A program made the position numbers and the translations under genes. From positions 1 to 64,000 of the forward strand of contig JAHLEZ010000054.1 in NCBI GenBank assembly GCA_020726505.1: 64,000 nt of DNA, written 5' to 3'. The notes below the pieces were generated by a model. That model ran no database searches, was not told the DNA's origin, and was given only the letters and a program-made list of their open reading frames with translations. Below are positions 45,900-57,826 of this stretch, piece by piece (within the stretch, counting starts at the first letter, position 1; each line of letters starts with the position of its first letter). The stretch comes from Leptodontidium sp. MPI-SDFR-AT-0119 (taxonomy: Eukaryota > Ascomycota > Leotiomycetes > Helotiales > Leptodontidiaceae).

Positions 45900-46127
45900 G
45901 TTGTTCGTGATAGTTGTTGTAAAGGGCTGTGTGGGTAGAATCCGTGATGATGTTGTTCTGTGCAACTAGCCTTGGACTGAAGGATGGGAAAGTCACTAAA
46001 CCTTAAATGTTAGCGCGGCTGAGGGCCTCTGACTGAGCGAGGCGAGGCTGGGAGAAGTCTGCTCCAGATTATCAACAAGTTTCATTTCACCACAGAATGC
46101 ACTGTCAAGACCAATAATACCGACCAC
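45900..46127. promoter_or_regulatory. bidirectional promoter, SYF2 / mitochondrial protein
   Basis: A 228-base spacer between divergent start codons. No clear TATA box. Confidence 0.45.
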
Positions 46128-47783
46128 ATGAGGGGCAAACCGTCGCTATGCCTCTTCTGTCGGCACGCGGCCCAACCGCAGACTCGAATTTTCTCTTTAA
46201 GACAATTTGCTTCGTTTCCCAGCGCCGAACCAAACGTCCAACCAAGACCCGATCTCGATGCCGCAGATAGTGCATTCGTCCGAAGCGAAGAAGATGCGCC
46301 AGCACCGGAAGAAATACCCGTCCGGCGTATTCAGTCCTTCTTGGAAGATGGAAAGAAGACATCGTATCGCGATGCAAGGCCAAAGGCGGCTCTCCAAACT
46401 CTCAAGGTCACCCCGGTTGACCTATGGGCATATGCTCTGCTGGGAACTTTTGAATACACCCATCACCCCGATAGTCGGGCTCTGCGCAGAATCAACTTGA
46501 AGAGATCAATAGGTCCCCACGACAATGCCGATTCTGTTGCCCACGAACTGTTACATGGCTTCTTCATAGACCCTAATACGAACTTGCAGCGGGCGGGATT
46601 CGTCAAGGTGAACGAAAAGGCTATCTTGAATCAGCTTCAGCACGTCCACAAGTTCTCGGGGCTAAGCCGTATCATATCGATGCTCTCGTCAACACGAGAT
46701 GGATGCGAGTTTCTTTCTCGGAGCGGGACACATATTCTAGATGCCATCAGGAACAACAGGAAGAGGCAGAATTCGGAGAAGGTTACCCCATCGATGGTCT
46801 TGGAGATGCTCAACAACCTACATATCAATCTGGAGTCGAAAGGGCTACAAATGGGACCGCAATTGTGCAATGGGGCGCTCTACTATGCATCTAAAATATG
46901 CAACATTGCTGCTGTGAAGATGTACCTGCAACTTGCTCGAAAACATAATTACGCCCCCGATTGGAGGACACGGAAGGCTCTCAAGTCAATGTACAGGTCT
47001 TTGATTGTCGATCATCCACGATTGAAAGACGAAGACCAACAAAGGGAAGCATTGGAGCTTATCACTGGCTGGAGAGGTGGCGTCGCCCCACGGAGAGGGG
47101 AGCCCAGGATGACTTGCTTCGCATATTTGTCTTACAGAGACACCGAAACCGACATAACGCACGCCATATATCCCGCGTACATCCAAGGATTAGGTGAAAT
47201 GGGGTTGCATATGGGAATCTTCGCTGAATTTATGGCACAAGACCCCAAACGAATGAACTCGGTACTGTTGGGTGACGAGCACCTGCGATTCCGCGCGCAG
47301 ATGTTTGCAATTGCATTCTTACTCGCCAAAGACGAAAAGCACGCCTTGCAAGCCCTCGAGTCGGTCCCGATTGAGCACCACGACATCTCTAGCCGAGAAG
47401 ACGAGAATCTCATGCCAACCTGGCGTTCGGAAACTAGTCCGAAGTCACCTCATACTTTCAATCCTACCCCAAATAGCAGCAACTTGTGGCTATTAAGCAT
47501 CATCTACGACCACTATCATACCCACGACTACGTTCCAACGCCCAGCACGCAGGTGCATCTCGCGAAGACTATAGTTCAAATGTCACACGACCCACAAGTC
47601 GCAATGCAGACTCTCAAGGGCATGTTGCTGCTTGATTCAGATTTCAAGCTTCCAAGCATGGATTATGGAAGGAAAGTCACTCGCCGCATTACACTGAGTG
47701 AAGGCGATGGGCAGGAAGGCATATGGCTCGTTCCAAAGATAGAGCGGTATTCTGAGGAAGTGGTTGGCGAGGTCACGTTTTGA
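46128..47783 (+). CDS. conserved mitochondrial protein, possibly PPR-like
   Basis: Intronless, 551 aa. I do not recognise the family by name. The first 35 residues are basic and Ser/Arg-rich without acidic residues (MRGKPSLCLFCRHAAQPQTRIF), a good mitochondrial presequence. The rest is mostly helical and polar, with segments such as TPSMVLEMLNNLHINLESKG and QLCNGALYYASKICNIAAVKMYL that look like degenerate pentatricopeptide or related helical repeats at about residues 215-290. No transmembrane segment is visible. A role in mitochondrial RNA handling or translation would fit but is inference. The ATG gives the presequence at once, which supports the start. Confidence 0.8.
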   Translation: MRGKPSLCLFCRHAAQPQTRIFSLRQFASFPSAEPNVQPRPDLDAADSAFVRSEEDAPAPEEIPVRRIQSFLEDGKKTSYRDARPKAALQTLKVTPVDLWAYALLGTFEYTHHPDSRALRRINLKRSIGPHDNADSVAHELLHGFFIDPNTNLQRAGFVKVNEKAILNQLQHVHKFSGLSRIISMLSSTRDGCEFLSRSGTHILDAIRNNRKRQNSEKVTPSMVLEMLNNLHINLESKGLQMGPQLCNGALYYASKICNIAAVKMYLQLARKHNYAPDWRTRKALKSMYRSLIVDHPRLKDEDQQREALELITGWRGGVAPRRGEPRMTCFAYLSYRDTETDITHAIYPAYIQGLGEMGLHMGIFAEFMAQDPKRMNSVLLGDEHLRFRAQMFAIAFLLAKDEKHALQALESVPIEHHDISSREDENLMPTWRSETSPKSPHTFNPTPNSSNLWLLSIIYDHYHTHDYVPTPSTQVHLAKTIVQMSHDPQVAMQTLKGMLLLDSDFKLPSMDYGRKVTRRITLSEGDGQEGIWLVPKIERYSEEVVGEVTF

Positions 47784-48056
47784 GCCTACGGCGCTTGACC
47801 TTGAATGCGCACCTCGAGTAGGCGGTTTATGCCTTGTGTCAGTGTGTAATGTACTATATCATATCACATATAAGGCGCCGTGCCATGTACCGCTTTCTTC
47901 CAATGCTGTATTTAACAATCGTTGTGATGCAATTCTGCTCCCTTATGATTGGCTGTTTGGCAGCCCTGCCACCTCGGGCGTTGATGAGGCTGGATTTTCC
48001 TTCACCTTTCCTCTCCGCTTTGTATGCTTGAACCCCTAGCTCATCCATCGTAGTTC
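47784..48056. other. intergenic spacer
   Basis: 273 bases between two genes on the same strand. No gene is supported. Confidence 0.5.
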
Positions 48057-49447
48057 ATGGCTTCTTCAATCGTCTCAACAGATTCTGGTAGCCAGTCATC
48101 TGGGGCTTTTACTGCACCGGTCCCAGACCCGATATTGCTGGCATTGGAGTGAGAATGACCTCGACTGGGTTGTCAGCAGCACTGAGCTGACGAGTCATCC
48201 CAGGTCATTATTTCCTTCATATTACTTTCGTCATAGCAATTTGCCTCAGCATCGATATTGGACTCTACCAAATTGGGCTACGCAAACGATCCTCCCTCTA
48301 CATCAAAGTCGAAGAGAAGGCCCTCCTCGGCTTCAGCGACCAGATCCTCATCACCGGCTTCGGCCTCCAAATAGCAGGCTTCATCAAACTCAAACAGTTG
48401 AGTTTTTACCATCAAGCTGTAATTACTTACCTCGCAACCTTATCGACATCTTGTCATTCATTGTGTGTCATCATTCTCCACGAGTACTTCCACAAACATG
48501 CCCTCGCACGCCAAATAAGAATCGGGGTTATGACTATCAGTATGCTGTTACTTACAGCGAATATTATCGTGCCGTAAGTGAGACCTGGCTTTGTCACTTC
48601 TACGGAGCCTGCGTTCCAAATATACACCCCTCTAGAGCAACCAAAATACGCTACATCGAACAATCTTGAGTTAGACACCCCGGAAGCAAGAATTGGAGTA
48701 CTTCCTAGGCCTGATGGCACTATCCACGACTTTCTGTCTATTCCGGTGCACTTGCAACTTCATGACATCTCCTGAGAGCTCCCTTGTTTCGCTTGTCCCC
48801 AATTCTGAGACAGGACTTCGCATATTTTTAATGACGCTAAGCATGTGGATGGCTTTTATTCTAGTGGTGTTTGTGTTTTCTTCAGTGCTGCCTTATTTCA
48901 TAGATTTTGGCTTCATTCAATCGGGACCTGCTGGTGGTACTACAGGTGGCACGAGTGAGAGGAGTTGGGGGTACGGACAGATTACGCCTCTTCTGTTCCT
49001 CCTGCTGCCAATCCTGAATGCTCTGAGCATTTACTCTGGTGAGAATACCAACAAAACAATTTCTATCATAGCTAAAACGAGCCTCTTGCAGAAGAGTACG
49101 AAGCTCAGAAACGTCCTAGCGCTGTTCCTAATGCAGATCATGACACTCAATCTGGAAGCACGCAAACGTCAGGAATCCCAACAGGTAGCTCTAATACGGG
49201 CACAGGGAACCTCCGGCGCCGGGACACAGAAGCGCAGATTAGAGAGCATATTGAGATGTCAACGATGGCACCAAAAGACCGCTCGAGAGAGGAAACTAGC
49301 AAAAGAGTTGTCGTCAGAGAAGCGAGGTCTAAAGACTTTGGAGCCTCCCCCCGCTACTCCGCATGTTTCGAAGGCTGTGATGTCGGTGCCACTCTGTGGC
49401 AAGTAGGACTTGATATTGAGATGACGACGTGGAGCTTCGGGTGTTAG
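48057..49447 (+). CDS. multispanning membrane protein, fungal, gene model partly unresolved
   Basis: Clear pieces are: an exon from about 48204 to 48573, reading HYFLHITFVIAICLSIDIGL and continuing to ISMLLLTANIIVP; one from about 48693 to 49038 with two or three hydrophobic segments (MWMAFILVVFVFSSVLPYF, then SWGYGQITPLLFLLLP); and a last exon 49092-49447 after a 53-nt intron, giving a polar tail (YEAQKRPSAVPNAD). The first exon probably starts at the ATG at 48057; a 31-nt exon ending at a weak GTAGCC donor is the only in-frame join I found. After 48573 a strong donor (GTAAGT) exists, but no acceptor joins it cleanly to the next piece. The open text in between (STEPAFQIYTPLEQPKYATS) is in frame with the upstream exon only through a TAA. 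Function unknown; it may be a pseudogene. Confidence 0.45.
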
Positions 49448-49667
49448 TTTTTGTTGTGAGAGGGATGTTTCAATTGGATCTGGACTATCTCTAAGATTTG
49501 GGGCCTGTTAGTAACTCGCCTCTGTTTGTTTACACATTTAAGCGGTGACGCATTTCAATATTCTCTCTCATGCACAGCTTTCCAGACTCAGAACGTAAAG
49601 TCTTTGAACATAGTATCATTCAGTAATCTACATTATCCATATAGCTAGCCCACGCATCTGACATATC

Positions 49668-52379
49668 TCATAAATATTTGTCCCCAATCCTGGGCTTCTC
49701 AACATGCTCACTACTAAAGCAACAATGTCCTGGTGTTCCATCTTCAGCTTCATGCCTAACAGCACCCCACATAACCTTCCTTTTCTCTGCACCCTCATCC
49801 TTCTCCCTCTGACACGCCGCCGAAATTGCCAGGCTGTTATTCCCCACTAAAACACTCCCATCTGTTAACTTCCTGAACCCGTTTAAAATCATCGCGAGCA
49901 CCATCATGACGCCAAAGAGGAGGGCGATTAGAATCGCGAGCGGGTTGTAGCCGACATTCATGTAGGACAATGGCTCTGGCTCGCCGTACGTGTCGAGGAT
50001 TTCGGTGCGTGAGATGAAGAGGGATTGTGATATTAGCCAGTGCAGGATCGAGCTAGCAACAGCGAGAGGAAGTGCGTAAGTCCAAGGTAGTGAAAGCCAG
50101 TATGTGGATCTCTGTTCGCCTCTCGGCTCAGTCGTCCTCAACGCTTTCCGATTCACCGTGAAGCGACTCCACTCATCAGCCGAAACCATCGATGTATAAA
50201 TGGTGTTGTAAGCGAAATACAGACAGGACACAATTACTTGCGGCAGATTGGCTAGGGCTACCAGAGCGATCAGAGTGGTGTTCGAGTCGAAGTCCTCGGC
50301 TGTGAGATTCGACTGCCCACTTGAGAAAATGTTCAGTATGGCATATTCGCTGTAGGTCCCGAAACCGATAGAATATGGTGAGTCGTAGTCGCCTGAGGAG
50401 CCCAGGAACGCTTCGTTGCCGTAAGCTAGGAGTTTCCCGGTGATTGAGATAGCGAGGATGCAGAGAAAGAGAGTGATGATCCAGCGTAACCAGGAGGGAG
50501 CCTGCCACCAGCGTAGTTTGTATGGGTGGTAGGGGGCTGGTATGCCGCTGCTGGCCATCTTGAATTGACGTGCTTGGCCACGAGAGAGGAAGGGCCGGTT
50601 GATGGTTACGGGGTCGGGGATTTCGAGGAAGGACGATATAGCATCGCCAATCGTGGCGAGGACCGTGTCCAGGTGCGTGTTGAGAATATAGACAATGCAA
50701 AAGAGCTTTGTGGCATTGGCCAAAAGGACCGCAAGCATGATCACCAGGCTATACTGCAGCTGGCACATTCCTGTGAGATGTGTGGGCTCAGCGAGACAGT
50801 AATCGATAGGCCATTCATCGCCAACTTCGAGCTTCCACGGTTCCGTCTCCGTGGCTTTCGGCTGTGCCAGGCTCCACGAGTCCGCTTCAGTGGCCAGGTC
50901 CGTGTATTTGCATTTCTGCTTATTTTTGGCCAGATAGTTCGGGTCGCAAATCCAGCGATTAGCTGTGAAATTGGAGACGAATGCCTCGTATCTAAAAGAC
51001 ATAAGCACCGTGTTGTTAGTGTCAGCTGGCTGCTCTTTAGTCACAACCAGGAGATTTGCATAGTCTCTCATCAGACCATTTCCAGGTCCGTATGTATTGA
51101 TACACTCTGCGTTGTTGAGACGAGTGAGCAGACCTTTGCTTGCGTTTGCTTGCAGTGCGAGGGACGTGTCGCACATGTCCATTGACCACCAAACATTGTC
51201 GGGCTCTGTAGTGTTGTAAAGACTGTCCAAGTGCGTGTCATTCAAGGGCTTTTGAGGGTTGTATTCGGTGGCCAATCTGGGTGCGGAGTCGAAGCCTATG
51301 GTGACGTTCTGCTTGCAATCCACGCTGGTACTTGTCAAAAAGTCGGGTGTGACAACATAAACATTGTAATCGAGGCGCTGAGTCGTGGTAAAGACGGCTG
51401 AGTTCCATCTTTAAAGCTGTCAGAGGGATTTTTTGATCATAGGACGCAAATCAGGCGAACCAGGCGAACCATGTGGCTGAGAAGAGGGAGAAGAGACGGG
51501 TTTGAGACTCACAAGAAATGCAACGGCAGAGTTGACAAGACCAACAAGGCAAACAATATTTTCTTCTTCCAGCCATGCAAATTCCTGAAGCTAGGCAATC
51601 CAACATCCATATATTTCCCCATTGCATGCGCTGCATCAACTTCACTCCGCGTTGGAGAACTCAAACACTGCATCGTATAATTACTGGCTCCCAGCAACAG
51701 AGTTCCCATTATATTGATCGCGATATGTATCCAAGAGTCAGCCTTGTGTACCGTGCCACAGTCTCCGGTATATATCGTTCCGACCCGCATCCCGCTCTTC
51801 GATTTTGCTCCTGCCCATATCGTAAAGATCAGATTGATCAGAAAGACAGTCCCCGCGCTCGTTGCACCAAGAAAGACTCCCCCGCGCCATCCACTGTATT
51901 TCGCCGGTATTCCAGACGGGCTCTCGTTCGCTCGTTCGTAGGAAATGTGAGAGGCATAACTCCCAGATCGAAGGAGGAAGCGAAGGAATCTATGGAAGCC
52001 ATTCTTCACTGCGGGTTGGGTTTTGCTGGTGAATGTACCGAATGTTGTTGAGCGCTCTGGGACTGGTCTGATATGTCTGAAGGAAGTCAACACGAGCCCA
52101 ATCCTAGCGTTCTTCCATTCCACATGTGGCAACTTACGCGTCAATGGATCCTGTGCTCTTTCCTACGCCAATTTCCGGATCGCTGTCCCACGAAGACGAG
52201 TATGGCGGGGGGTATTGAGGGGTTCGCTGTGTCCCAATATCGGAATTCTCTATGTCTCGAAGCTGGAATCCGTCATGTGGATCGTCATACCGGATCGATT
52301 CTGGTGAGCTGGGCGATCGTGCGATGCTCGCTGATTCATCTAGTAAATGAAGCTGGTCTTGAGCGTTCCTCCGAAACAT
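49668..52379 (-). CDS. DUF6536-type fungal membrane protein
   Basis: Three exons on the minus strand: 52379-52138, 52076-51513 and 51408-49668; 848 aa. Introns are 61 and 104 nt, with junctions SIDAHIRPVPERS and LPLHFLWNSAVFTT. After a polar N-terminal region, the DUF6536 segment begins with SGWRGGVFLG (about residues 142-151), followed by a membrane helix, IYTGDC with its conserved Cys, and the SNYTMQCLSSPTR motif. A large extracytoplasmic region with paired Cys and several N-glycosylation sites (NTT, NVT, NDT) comes next, then about six more helices and a cytoplasmic tail. This family of large fungal membrane proteins has no known function to me. The reading frame in the last exon is uninterrupted for 580 residues. 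Confidence 0.87.
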
Positions 52380-55300
52380 TTTTCACATCCGCAAACCTAT
52401 CACAGCGATTCGACGACTGATGTGCAATAACCTCACAAGCAACACATCAATTTCGGTAGCGACAGTGAGGAGACTTGCTAGGTGCGAAGACTGATATATG
52501 ACGCACTGGAAGTTGTACGTAAGTGCCTCAAAGGAGCAAGAATTCAGAGATGGGGCCAGGCAGACTTGCGATGCGCTTTGTGTTCTGCCCGCCGATGGAA
52601 GCTCCAACTAAGGGCTCTTGTCACTCAAGTGCTGAAACGAAAGGCGCTGAATCCTTTATGAGGACCAGGAAAGAATCAAGGAAAACATCCCAACAAGAGA
52701 ACGACGCGGTGGAGGCTGGTGAAGTGAAGGGATTCTGGCACAGGCATGATCGACGTGCTGTGCCGCTGGATAAGCTTAAACTAGGCATAGCTTGGGATGA
52801 TTAGTGACCAAAATAGAATTGCGGCGGTTTCATAACTATGAAGGCTCATCGATGTTCACGGATGTCATTGTCAAAATTGAAGATATAAATCGTTTTAAAC
52901 TGACGGATGATTGGTCCTTGGACGGTGAGTTCGGAAAGGTGTGCTGTAGGTGTCTTGATGCGAAAGCGATCGAATGTGGCTATTCGTGGGGAGAGAATGG
53001 TGCGGCACAAACGTTAGCCCGCCACTGGGCGTTGCTTATCCTTGTCGTAACTTGACAGGAGCGGGTCGCCCTCCCATCGCATGGAGTTTGTGATTCAAGA
53101 CCCGTACAAGGTCCAAAATAAAGGTTAAAATCAAAACAATTGAATGAAAAAAATCAAAGGGCCGATAGAGACATATGCAAAGTGTTCGTAAGGATAACAT
53201 TGCCCTAATAAAGGCAATCAAGGACGAGAAACAAAACACATATGGTGGATTAGCTGAGGTCAATGATGAGGTGACTATTGAGATCTTGATGCAAGCAAGG
53301 CTTTCTACAAAATAATACGTAGTGAAAAGCCTTCCGCTATGAGACTAACCTTAAGCGTTTTGGCAACGAGCGCCATAAGCATAAGGCTCATTGAAATTTG
53401 GTCCCACCAATGAGTACAGTACATATGAATTGTTCTAGCTCATGTCATGTCCTTGCACCTCGATATTATATTTACTTGTTAGACTGACTCGTGGGTTTTC
53501 AAACAAAGCTGCGGGCAAGGCGATAATATGAGCTTCCGCTGAATTCCACATGTTTAGTACTTCTACTAAACAAAACACTGCTAACTTCAGAGAAGCTCAG
53601 GATCCTGCACTCACATCTTCTAGGGGCGGCAATCATTTACGCCACCTAGGTAATAACCTTTACGCTCAAATACAAATGGACCAACTTTCCTTACTAGAAG
53701 TGGATAAATACTCGACCATGGCAGCTTGCTGCAAAACTCTTCATGTCCGGAGTAATACTGGACAATGACAAGAAAAATAAGTTGTTTTCAAGACAAGGCA
53801 ACATTTCGCTGAGTGGGAGGGAGACTGCCTAAAGACGCGGAAGGGATACTCTGGATCTATCAAATTGCTTCCATGGTAATACAGCACAAAGGTACTCCAA
53901 TAATATCCACTATAGTACAAAGTTCGGTTGAAGTATTATTAATCACTCTCAGAGCAAGATGAACTTCTCTTGGGTCAAGGTACTGAGCATTCTCTTTTTT
54001 GTCCTCCCCCTTAGTACCACATCCTATGGGCTGTTAAGCCCTACTAGATAAATAACTTAGATATCCTGTGCTAGCTTATGATCACTTTGCTGAATTAATA
54101 TTTGAATCCATGACATAGAAAACTCTTCCAGCACGGTTTTCCACCTCAAGATTAATTGGCGGGACTAGCATCCCGGTATTCTCCTCACCTCTCTATATGA
54201 CATTTTTTGTATGATAATTTGGTGCAGTGTCTAATCTGCCCTTTGTTCCTCTGACACCACTGTAGTCCTGATGATTAGATCTTTCTAAGGCATTCTACTT
54301 TTATCTTGGGTTAGCTACCGTATCGATCGCTAAACTCAACTGATGGAACAAGGACGGCAGCCCGTGCTACATGTAAGCCACCGGCTGATACCGAATCAAG
54401 GGAGAATTCACAGATACCGAAAGGCCAAATGGAGTCTCCTATCGTCAAGCTTGTTTGGATGTAAGTGTTTTCGGTTACCTGAGGCCGCTTACCCGGCTGT
54501 CAGCCGAGAGCATTAGCCGACACTATTTACTTACGCTCGGTAAATTTGGCGGGCCAACACTGGTTTGCGTCTTAATGGTCGACCTGGATCTTGGGCATCT
54601 TTATTCTCATAGATCTATCAATCTAAATTTGCGCACTGGTCGATTTGATGACCATTCGGATATGAATTGTAGGAGGATAGCTGATAGTAGGTTAGTCTTA
54701 TTGCCAAAAGTCGAGTCTAAAGAGAACGTTGGAAAGAAAAATTCCAGCTGGGAAGGCGCTAAGATGATAACTTCTGGTCGTCTCGGACTCGTATGCATAA
54801 CCCATGGTGATGACGTAGAATGTCTCTAGATTATAAATTTCCCTTTTTTCGGTGGGTATATGTGCGAATTTCGCGGATGATCGGGGTTTGGGACCTGAGC
54901 CAGCTGGTGGCGGGCCAAGCAAAATACAATCCCTCATCTTTTGAGAAAGACAGAGCACAGACGAGTAACAGAATCATGACAATATGTCATCTCCCTGAAG
55001 CTATTCTCCACATTGTCTGAATTTCAAGTTTGTTTATCCTTCGTTGAAGGTGTTTGCTTGACTTTCCAATATTTACTGGCCTGGTGTTCAGCGGACAGGG
55101 GTACCTGTTGCATCCCGTACAAACATCACTCTCGATCACAAATGCATGGGTTTTCCTTTTTTTTTTTTTTTTTTTGGCTGCACATCGTAATTTTGTCGCC
55201 CATGAGGCATCGCATATTGCAGTGTCTCATCACATCATGGGCGTGCAGCTGATATGCATGCGGGCCGATGCAGGTTTGCTGCACGAATTAGGCAGCCTGG

Positions 55301-56422
55301 GACAGTACGGTAGCTACCCCTCACCCAAGAATAAATATAATCTACAAGCAGCTTTGCGCATGTTGCTGAATTCCACAGCTTCCCTTCGCAGGTGAAATTG
55401 GGTATCAATGAGGTGTTGTTGTCAAAACTTATTTATATACGTTGCATGAGAAATTATGGATTGGCAACACGTGGCACTCTCGTCACGAAGGAGGCAGCTC
55501 CATATTACCGAAAGCGGTACAAACGGGAGCAATGTCCGTTTCCAACATCCAAACTGCCGACTTCAACTCGTTGGTAGGTGTCGAGTTTCGTGTATTGGTC
55601 CAGAGGCTCTATCCGCGTGTGGTGCGGGAAGATAAGGTGTCGGATGATCACTTTTGCTCACAAGTGTGGTTGCACGATGCACCAGGTCGAGGTCCAGGCG
55701 AACTTCTCCCGAAAAGCAAACGGCACCGCTGAGGCCCACGGCTAGGACCACGATACTTGTCAACTTGATACACTGCCAAGGTGATGTGACTTCTGACCCA
55801 TCACTTCGCTTGAACCCGACGCTGTGTTCAAGCGGTTCTTTTTGGTGTCAGTTAGGTTCAAGCTCTCGAAAGTTGGATTCGTTAACATCAGTTTGAGGAG
55901 TCGGCGGGCCACGTTTTCCTTTTTGGTGGCGTAAGATCACAACCTTAGTATCGGAAGCGATATCTTAAAAGCCCGAGAGTTTGACCATATGATCATGCGT
56001 GTTGACGGCGTGCATGTGGGGGGCATGCATTCTGCACGTCGACGCGGGTAGGGGTGGCAAGCCACGGTCCTAATCATCGGTAATCGTCTTTGCATGCTTC
56101 CTCGCTGCTTTGTGCTTTAAATTTGATTGGATGGCAAGGCGGCTGGCAGCCCTGAGGCGTAAGGCTGATGTCACTGAGTTCCGAGGCTCGAGGGAAAGGA
56201 ATCAATAGATCTCTGGGGGGTTCAAAATTCCATTTCGCTATGTCTCTCCATAAACGTTCTAATGATGGGTTTGGCTTCAATGATAGACTATTTTCGCCTG
56301 TCCTACTGCCACACTTCGAAGCATCTTTTGGAAGCTTCAAGTAGATTCTGGATCACAACCAATGTCCCGTGGCTACGTTTGTTCAATTGAAATTTGGCAA
56401 CCATGCATCCGATATCCGAATG
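52380..56422. other. 4-kb segment without a supported gene
   Basis: Scattered short open frames on both strands, none with a recognisable motif. AT-rich from about 53080 to 54450, with a T homopolymer at 55157-55175. It may hold decayed repeats or an unrecognised non-coding transcript; I see nothing definite. Confidence 0.5.
55157..55175. repeat. poly-T run
   Basis: About 19 T in a gene-free stretch. Confidence 0.85.
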
Positions 56423-57826
56423 TCACCGAGGATCACTCTCCTTTCCTTTTTCAAATCTCCCGGTCTCTGAATTTGCATGTGATTGAGGAGGAGATGGTGG
56501 AACAAGCGATCCGGAACGCATGGAACGGGGGCTAATCATTGGCTCGGGGGTTCCTTTATCTTGGGAGACATCTTTCTTGGGGATCTCGACGGTATTAGAA
56601 ACTGCTGGATGTTGATGTCTTTCCATCGGTCTCTCCTCTTGCTGATTGCGGTCCTCCTGGCTCGAGACTCCTGGCATTTCGATTTCATGCAGCTCGGTTA
56701 TGTTTTTCACCAAATCGAGACTTTCCTGGCCGAAATGAGTATTTGCAGCACCGTCCAGCTGCCAGTATGCTATAACAAGTTGTGACCAGTTCGAAGGTAT
56801 TGTCTTGTTTTCAGCTGCCAGTTGAGTTTTTACAATCCCATACAATGAAGTTGCTTCCAGATGCGATTCAAGTATAATACCCTCCAACCACTTGTTGATC
56901 CTGTCTCTTTTGGATGTGAATTCAATGAGTAGATGTGGGTAGAGCTCGATACTGGAATAGTTTCGTTTTGGAAGCGGTTGAGAAGGTCCAGGCAGGTCAG
57001 CTTCAGGGAGTCCGTCCAATGGGTCGTTGAAGTCTCCCAACCCAGAATCAGATCCACCAGAATAATTCCATGTTTCTATTTCCGCTCCAATGCCTTCTAA
57101 GCCTGCCAGGAATGGTCCCTGACGGTTAAGCTCAGAATCCCGATCAGGAAGATCTTCAGGGAGAGGTCGAAGTTGCAGACTTGAGGAGGAAGTGATGGAA
57201 CCCGCTGAGCCTATTCGGTACGGAATGATCATTCGTCCCAAAGGTGTCGCGATATCGTCTGACCCTTCACTTTTCTGTCCAGAGGAAGAACGATACTGGC
57301 TTGAGTCGTCACTTGAAGGGCCTGGTGGGTAGGCTTCAGCAATTGCAAATTCTCGATTGAACTCGTTGTAAAGCCGCTCTTCGGTTTGCCGTAGCGTATA
57401 TATTTGGCCCTCCCAATGTTGTTCCGCCTCTGTTCCCTCTTGCTCCAAAGGACCGAGGTCATCTCGTGCACTTTGACACTTGGCAGCAAGTTTAAGTAAT
57501 TCTCCCAGCCCTGCGAGTTTCCCTTCTGCCGAAAGCCGTTGAACTTCTCCCATAAATTTTGCATCCCAGATCCAGACTTCCTGTCGTTTGAACGCAGCCT
57601 CGCGTCTCTTCTGACGAGCATCAATTCGGGCACTGGTCGCTTCTCGCTGCAACCTTGCAATCTTCTGCAAGGCGTGCATCAACTCGGCGAAGCGAAGCCC
57701 ATCCATTTCTCCCACCAACGTTCCCATTCCGAACAAACTTCCTTCCTTCGAAGGAGATGTCGCTCGCACTCTTCCAGCAACATTGTGATTGTCGTTGTCT
57801 TTCGTGGTTGAAAGCATAGAACCCAT
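56423..57826 (-). CDS. coiled-coil protein of unknown function, related to the one at 63-64 kb
   Basis: Intronless, 467 aa. Not recognised by name. Residues about 40-170 form a long charged helical region (ALQKIARLQREATSARID, then a second heptad-like stretch to about 165). A Ser/Gly/Asp-rich linker follows, then a conserved-looking block at about 310-370 (RDRINKWLEGIILESHLEAT, then IPSNWSQLVIAYWQLD) and a Pro/Ser/Glu-rich tail. The block resembles VNKWLLRQLRMSPLEVNLL in the protein at the window's right edge, so the two are probably distant paralogues with the same plan: coiled coil, linker, WL block, disordered tail. Soluble, with no signal peptide or membrane helix. The ATG follows MGSM and is the first in frame. 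Confidence 0.75.
   Translation of the reverse strand: MGSMLSTTKDNDNHNVAGRVRATSPSKEGSLFGMGTLVGEMDGLRFAELMHALQKIARLQREATSARIDARQKRREAAFKRQEVWIWDAKFMGEVQRLSAEGKLAGLGELLKLAAKCQSARDDLGPLEQEGTEAEQHWEGQIYTLRQTEERLYNEFNREFAIAEAYPPGPSSDDSSQYRSSSGQKSEGSDDIATPLGRMIIPYRIGSAGSITSSSSLQLRPLPEDLPDRDSELNRQGPFLAGLEGIGAEIETWNYSGGSDSGLGDFNDPLDGLPEADLPGPSQPLPKRNYSSIELYPHLLIEFTSKRDRINKWLEGIILESHLEATSLYGIVKTQLAAENKTIPSNWSQLVIAYWQLDGAANTHFGQESLDLVKNITELHEIEMPGVSSQEDRNQQEERPMERHQHPAVSNTVEIPKKDVSQDKGTPEPMISPRSMRSGSLVPPSPPQSHANSETGRFEKGKESDPR

Noticed and set aside
55563..55763. Possible small secreted protein on the minus strand (hydrophobic start VVLAVGLSGAVC)
   Set aside because: The frame starts with TTG, has no ATG before the hydrophobic part, has no cysteine pattern and no promoter context.
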